From: Brugia malayi
Taxonomy: Eukaryota; Nematoda; Chromadorea; Rhabditida; Onchocercidae
Direction of reading: 5' to 3'
DNA length: 64,000 nucleotides
Assembly (NCBI RefSeq): GCF_000002995.4
Contig: NW_025062477.1
Span: 13,870,696-13,934,695 of the forward strand
Positions 59,201 through 64,000 of the stretch are shown here, one piece after another. The notes under the pieces were generated by a model that worked only from the letters and a program-made list of their open reading frames with translations, did not search any database and was not told the origin of the DNA. Numbering within the stretch: position 1 is the stretch's first letter; every line of letters begins with the position of its first letter. The position numbers were made by a program, and so were the translations under genes.

Positions 59201-62200
59201 AATTTAGAACCAATTTCTTGTTAAATGTAAGAAAACTATTACAAATTTTAAAATTTTAAAAAATTCAAAATTTAAATTTGAAATTAAATTTAATTTTGAA
59301 CCTTAAATTGAATTAAAACCATGATTAATTGAAAGTTTTATTAATTTTGCTGACGAATTTTTGCGTATAACTTAATTAAAAAAGCGTATTTTAATATTTA
59401 AACTATGAAATGACCACACTATATTGTCCCGCTCTGCTGCAATGCATACAACATAATGAATTGACTTCAAAATATTGCTATTTTTTGCAGTTTTGGCACT
59501 AAATTAAAATAAAAAATGATAATTTAGAAACCAATTTTCTTGTTAAATGTAAGAAACTATTACAAATTTTAAAATTTTAAAAATTCAAAATTTAAATTTG
59601 AAATTAAATTTAATTTTGAACCTTAAATGAATTAAAACCATGATTAATTGAAAGTTTTATTAATTTTGCTGACGAATTTTTGCGTAAAAACTTAATTAAA
59701 AAAGCGTATTTTAATATTTAAACTATAAAATGGCCACACCATATATGACCGCCCTGGTGCAATGCATATAACATAATGAATTGACTCAAAATATTGCTAT
59801 TTTTTGCAGTTTGGCACTAAATTAAATAAAAAATGATAATTTAGAACCAATTTTCTTGTTAAATGTAAGAAAACTATTACAAATTTTAAAATTTTTAAAA
59901 AATTCAAAATTTAAATTTGAATTAAATTTAATTTTGAACCTTAAATTGAATTAAAACCATGATAAATGAAGTTTTATTAATTTTGCTGACGAATTTTTGC
60001 GTAAAAACTTAATTAAAAAAGCGTATTTTAATATTTAAACTATGAAATGACCACACTATATTTGTCCCGCTGCTGCAATTGCATATAACATAATGAATTA
60101 ACTTCAAAATATTGCTATTTTTTGCAGTTTTGGCAATTAATTGAAATAAAAAATGATAATTTAGAACCAATTTTCCTGTTAAATGTAAGAAAACTATTAC
60201 AATTTTAAATTTTAAAAAATTCAAAATTTAAATTTGAAATTAAATTTAATTTGAACCTTAAATTGAATAAAAACCATGATTAATTGAAAGTTTTATTAAT
60301 TTTTGCTGACGAATTTTTGCGTAAAACTTAATTAAAAAAGCGTATTTTAATATTAAACTATGAAATGACCACACACTATATTTGTCCCGCTCTGCTGCAA
60401 TCCATACAACATAATGAATTAGCTTCAAAATGTTGCTATTTTTTGGCAGTTTTGCACTAATTAAAATAAAAATGATAATTTAGAACCAATTTTTCCTGTT
60501 AAATGTAAGAAAACTATTACAAATTTTAAAATTTTTAAAAAATTCAAATTTAAATTGAAATTAAATTTAATTTTGAACCTTAAATTGAATTAAAACCATG
60601 ATTAATTGAAAGTTTTATTAATTTTGCTGACGAATTTTGCGTAAAACTTAATTAAAAAAGCGTATTTAATATTAAACTATGAAATGACCACACCATATTT
60701 GTCCCGCTCTGCTGCAATGCATATAACATAATGAATTAGCTTCAAATATTGCTATTTTTTGCAGTTTTGGCACTAAATTAAAATAAAAATGATAATTAGA
60801 ACCAATTTTCTTGTTAAATGTAAAACTGTCACAATTTTAATTTTGTCACAAATTATATAATTTAAAAAATTCAAAATTTAAATTTGAAATTAAATTTAAT
60901 TTTGAACCTTAAATTGAATAAAACCATGATTAATTGAAAGTTTTATTAATTTTGCTGACGAATTTATGCGTAAAACTTAATTAAAAAAGCGTATTTTAAT
61001 ATTTAAACTATGAAATGACCACACCAATATTTGTCCCGCTCTGCTGCAATGCATATAACATAATGAATTAACTTCAAAATATTGCTATTTTTTGCAGTTT
61101 TGCAATCAATTGAAATAAAAAAATGATAATTAGAACCCAATTTTCTTGTAAATGTAAGAAAACTATTACAAATTTTAAAAATTTTAAAAAATTCAAAATT
61201 TAAATTTGAAATTAAATTTAATTTGAACCTTAAATTGAATTAAAACCATGATTAATTGAAAGTTTTAATTAATTTTGCTGACGAATTTTTGCGTAAAACT
61301 TAATTAAAAAGCGTATTTTAATATTTAAACTAATGAAATGAACACACCATATTTGTCCCGCTCTGCTGCATTGCATATAAAATAATGAATTAACTTCAAA
61401 ATATTGCTATTTTTTTGCAGTTTTGCACTAAATTAAAATAAAAAATGATAATTAGAACCAATTTTCTTGTTAAATGTAAGAAAACTGTCACAAATTTTAA
61501 AATTTTTAAAAAAATTCAAAATTAAATTTGAAATTAAATTTAATTTTGAACCTTTAAATTGAATTAAAACCATGATTAATTGAAAGTTTTATTAATTTTG
61601 CTGACGAATTTTTGCGTAAAAACTTAATTAAAAAAGCGTATTTAATATTTAAACTATGAAATGACCACACCATATTTGTCCCGCTCTGCTGCAATGCATA
61701 TAACATAATGAATTAGCTTCAAAATATTGCTATTTTTTGCAGTTTTGGCACTAAATTAAAATAAAAATGATAATTTAGAACCAATTTTCTTGTTAAATGT
61801 AAGAAAACTATTACAATTTTAAAATTTTAAAAAATTCAAAATTTAAATTTGAAATAAATTTAATTTTGAACCTAAATTGAATTAAAACCATGATTAATTG
61901 AAAGTTTTATTAATTTTGCTGACGAAATTTTTGCGTAAAACTTAATTAAAAAAGCGTATTTTAATATTTAAAACTATGAAATGACCAACACCATATTTGT
62001 CCCGCTCTGCTGCAATGCATACAACATAATGAATTAGCTTCAAAAATATTGCTATTTTTTGCAGTTTTGGCACTAAATTAAAAATAAAAAATGATAATTT
62101 AGAACCAATTTTCTTGTTAAATCTAAGAAAACTATTACATATTTTTAAATTTTAAAAAATTCAAAATTTAAATTTGAAATTAAATTTAATTTGAACCTTA

Positions 62201-64000
62201 AATTGAATTAAAACATGATTAATTGAAAGTTTTATTAATTTTGCTGACGAATTTTGCGTAAAACTTATTAAAAAAGCGTATTTAATATTTAAACTATGAA
62301 ATGACCACACTATATTTGTCCGCTCTGCTGCAATGCATACAACATAATGAATTAGCTTCAAAATATTGCTATTTTTTTGCAGTTTTGGCACTAAATTAAA
62401 ATAAAAAATGATAATTTAGAACCAATTTCCTGTTAAATGTAAGAAAAACTATTACAAATTTTAAAAATTTTAAAAAATTCAAAATTTAAATTTGAAATTA
62501 AATTTAATTTTGAACCTTAAATGAATTAAAACCATGATTAATTGAAAGTTTTATTAATTTGCTGACGAATTTTTGCGTAAAACTTAATTAAAAAAGCGTA
62601 ATTTTAATATTTAAACTATGAAATGAACACACCATATTTGTCCCGCTCTGCTGCAATGCATATAACATAATGAATTAGCTTCAAAATATTGCTATTTTTT
62701 GCAGTTTTGGCACTAAATTAAAATAAAAAATGATAATTTAGAACCCAATTTTCTTGTTAAATGTAAGAAAACTGTTACAAATTTTAAATTTTTAAAAAAT
62801 TCAAAATTTAAATATGAAATTAAATTTAATTTTGAACCTTAAATTGAATTAAAACCATGATTAATTGAAAGTTTTATTAATTTTGCTGACGAATTTTTGC
62901 GTAAAACTTAATTAAAAAAGCGTATTTTAATATTAAACTATGAAATGACCACACATATTTGTCCCGCTCTGCTGCAATCCATACAAACATAATGAATTAG
63001 CTTCAAAATATTGCTATTTTTGCAGTTTGGCACTAAATTAAAATAAAAAATGATAATTAGAACCAATTTTCTGTTAAATGTAAGAAAACTGTCACAAATT
63101 TTAAAATTTTTAAAAAATTCAAAATTTAAAATATTAAATTAAATTTAATTTTGAACCTTAAATTGAATTAAAACCATGATTAATTGAAAGTTTTATTAAT
63201 TTTGCTGACGAATTTTTGCGTAAAACTTAATAAAAAAGCGTATTTTAATATTTAAACTACGAAATGAACACACCATATTTGTCCGCTCTGCTGCAATGCA
63301 TATAACATAATGAATTAGCTTCAAATATTGCTATTTTTGCAGTTTTGGCACTAAATTAAAATAAAAAATGATAATTTAGAACCAATTTCTTGTTAAATGT
63401 AAGAAACTATTACAAATTTTAAAATTTAAAAAATTCAAAAATTTAAATTTAAATTAAATTCAATTTTGAACCTTAAATTGAATTAAAACCATGATTAATT
63501 GAAAGTTTTATTAATTTTGCTGACGAATTTTTGCGTAAAACTTAATTAAAAAGCGTATTTTAATATTTAAACTATGAAATGACCACACTATATTTGTCCC
63601 GCTCTGCTGCAATGCATACAAACATAATGAATTAGCTTCAAAATATTGCTATTTTTTGCAGTTTTGGCACTAAATTAAAATAAAAAATGATAATTTAGAA
63701 CCAATTTTCTTGTTAAATGTAAGAAAACTATCACAAATTTTAAAATTTTTAAAAAAATTCAAAATTTAAATTTGAAATTAAATTTAATTTTGAACCTTAA
63801 ATTGAATTAAAACCATGATTAATTGAAAGTTTATTATTTTGCTGACGAATTTTTGCGTAAAACTTAATTAAAAAAGCGTATTTTAATATTAAAATATGAA
63901 ATGACCACACATATTTGTCCCGCTCTGCTGCAATGCATATAACATAATGAATTAGCTTCAAAATATTGCTATTTTTTGCAGTTTTGCACTAAATTAAAAT
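56225..64000 (-). repeat. HhaI-family satellite array, about 24 monomers
   Basis: Head-to-tail copies of a unit of about 322 bp. The word GACCACACCATATTTGTCCC (with variants) recurs at about 56504, 56827, 57148, 57472, 57793, 58116 and so on to 63903. On the minus strand the unit matches my memory of the Brugia HhaI repeat, including the stretch around the HhaI site used in diagnostic assays. Here, however, the site reads GCGT, not GCGC, in all array copies I checked. The array runs off the right edge. Open frames in it are chance. Confidence 0.92.

Noticed and set aside
56495..62391. Several minus-strand ORFs of 70-124 codons in the satellite
   Set aside because: They recur with the monomer and are cut by ordinary satellite variation; no sign of selection on codons.

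Overview
The window is a piece of a very AT-rich nematode nuclear genome, almost certainly a lymphatic filaria of the genus Brugia. Four things point there: a nematode-type tropomyosin gene with small coding exons and long introns; a long tandem array of a ~322-bp AT-rich satellite that I recognise as the Brugia HhaI repeat family; a block of decayed Wolbachia-like bacterial genes inside nuclear DNA; and a nematode-type lipocalin. I cannot settle the species (malayi, pahangi or timori).

62-33,824, minus strand: the tropomyosin gene (lev-11/tmy-1 type). I placed 13 coding exons with matching splice sites and phases. Two alternative starts (high-molecular-weight at 33.8 kb, low-molecular-weight at 11.4 kb) feed into banks of mutually exclusive exons: 2 for exon 4, 3 for exon 5, 2 for exon 7 and 2 terminal exons. 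The spliced lengths come to exactly 284 and 256 residues. The gene runs off the left edge, and the usual muscle-type last exon is not in the window. The 22.7-kb stretch between exon 2 and the internal start holds a complete, very young BEL/Pao LTR retrotransposon (16,171-22,585, opposite strand, 5-bp target duplication AACAT, 492-bp LTRs with one difference seen). It also holds a cluster of microsatellites and minisatellites at 26.0-29.5 kb.

33.8-38.5 kb: simple-repeat-rich spacer. 38,533-46,045, minus strand: a 20-exon gene for a 923-residue protein with a basic N-terminus, three Cys-rich zinc-finger-like motifs and a C-terminal WD40 region, most like the TFIIIC subunit GTF3C2. About 1.4 kb separates it from a divergent plus-strand gene (47,453-49,855, 7 exons, 254 residues) for a secreted nematode lipocalin; a 34-bp minisatellite lies between them.

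51.1-53.2 kb: a Wolbachia-like nuclear insertion. It holds a truncated dnaA with a stop codon, an intact 241-codon glutamine-synthetase-domain ORF and a broken unidentified ORF. 53.7-64.0 kb: HhaI-type satellite, with old copies at the left edge and about 24 tandem copies from 56.2 kb to the right end. It is interrupted at 54.4-56.2 kb by an unusual ~1.8-kb element with ~500-bp inverted arms, each carrying a tRNA-like sequence, around a core that holds a frameshifted ORF with 36-residue repeats. This inverted-arm element and the intact bacterial ORF are the least expected parts of the window.
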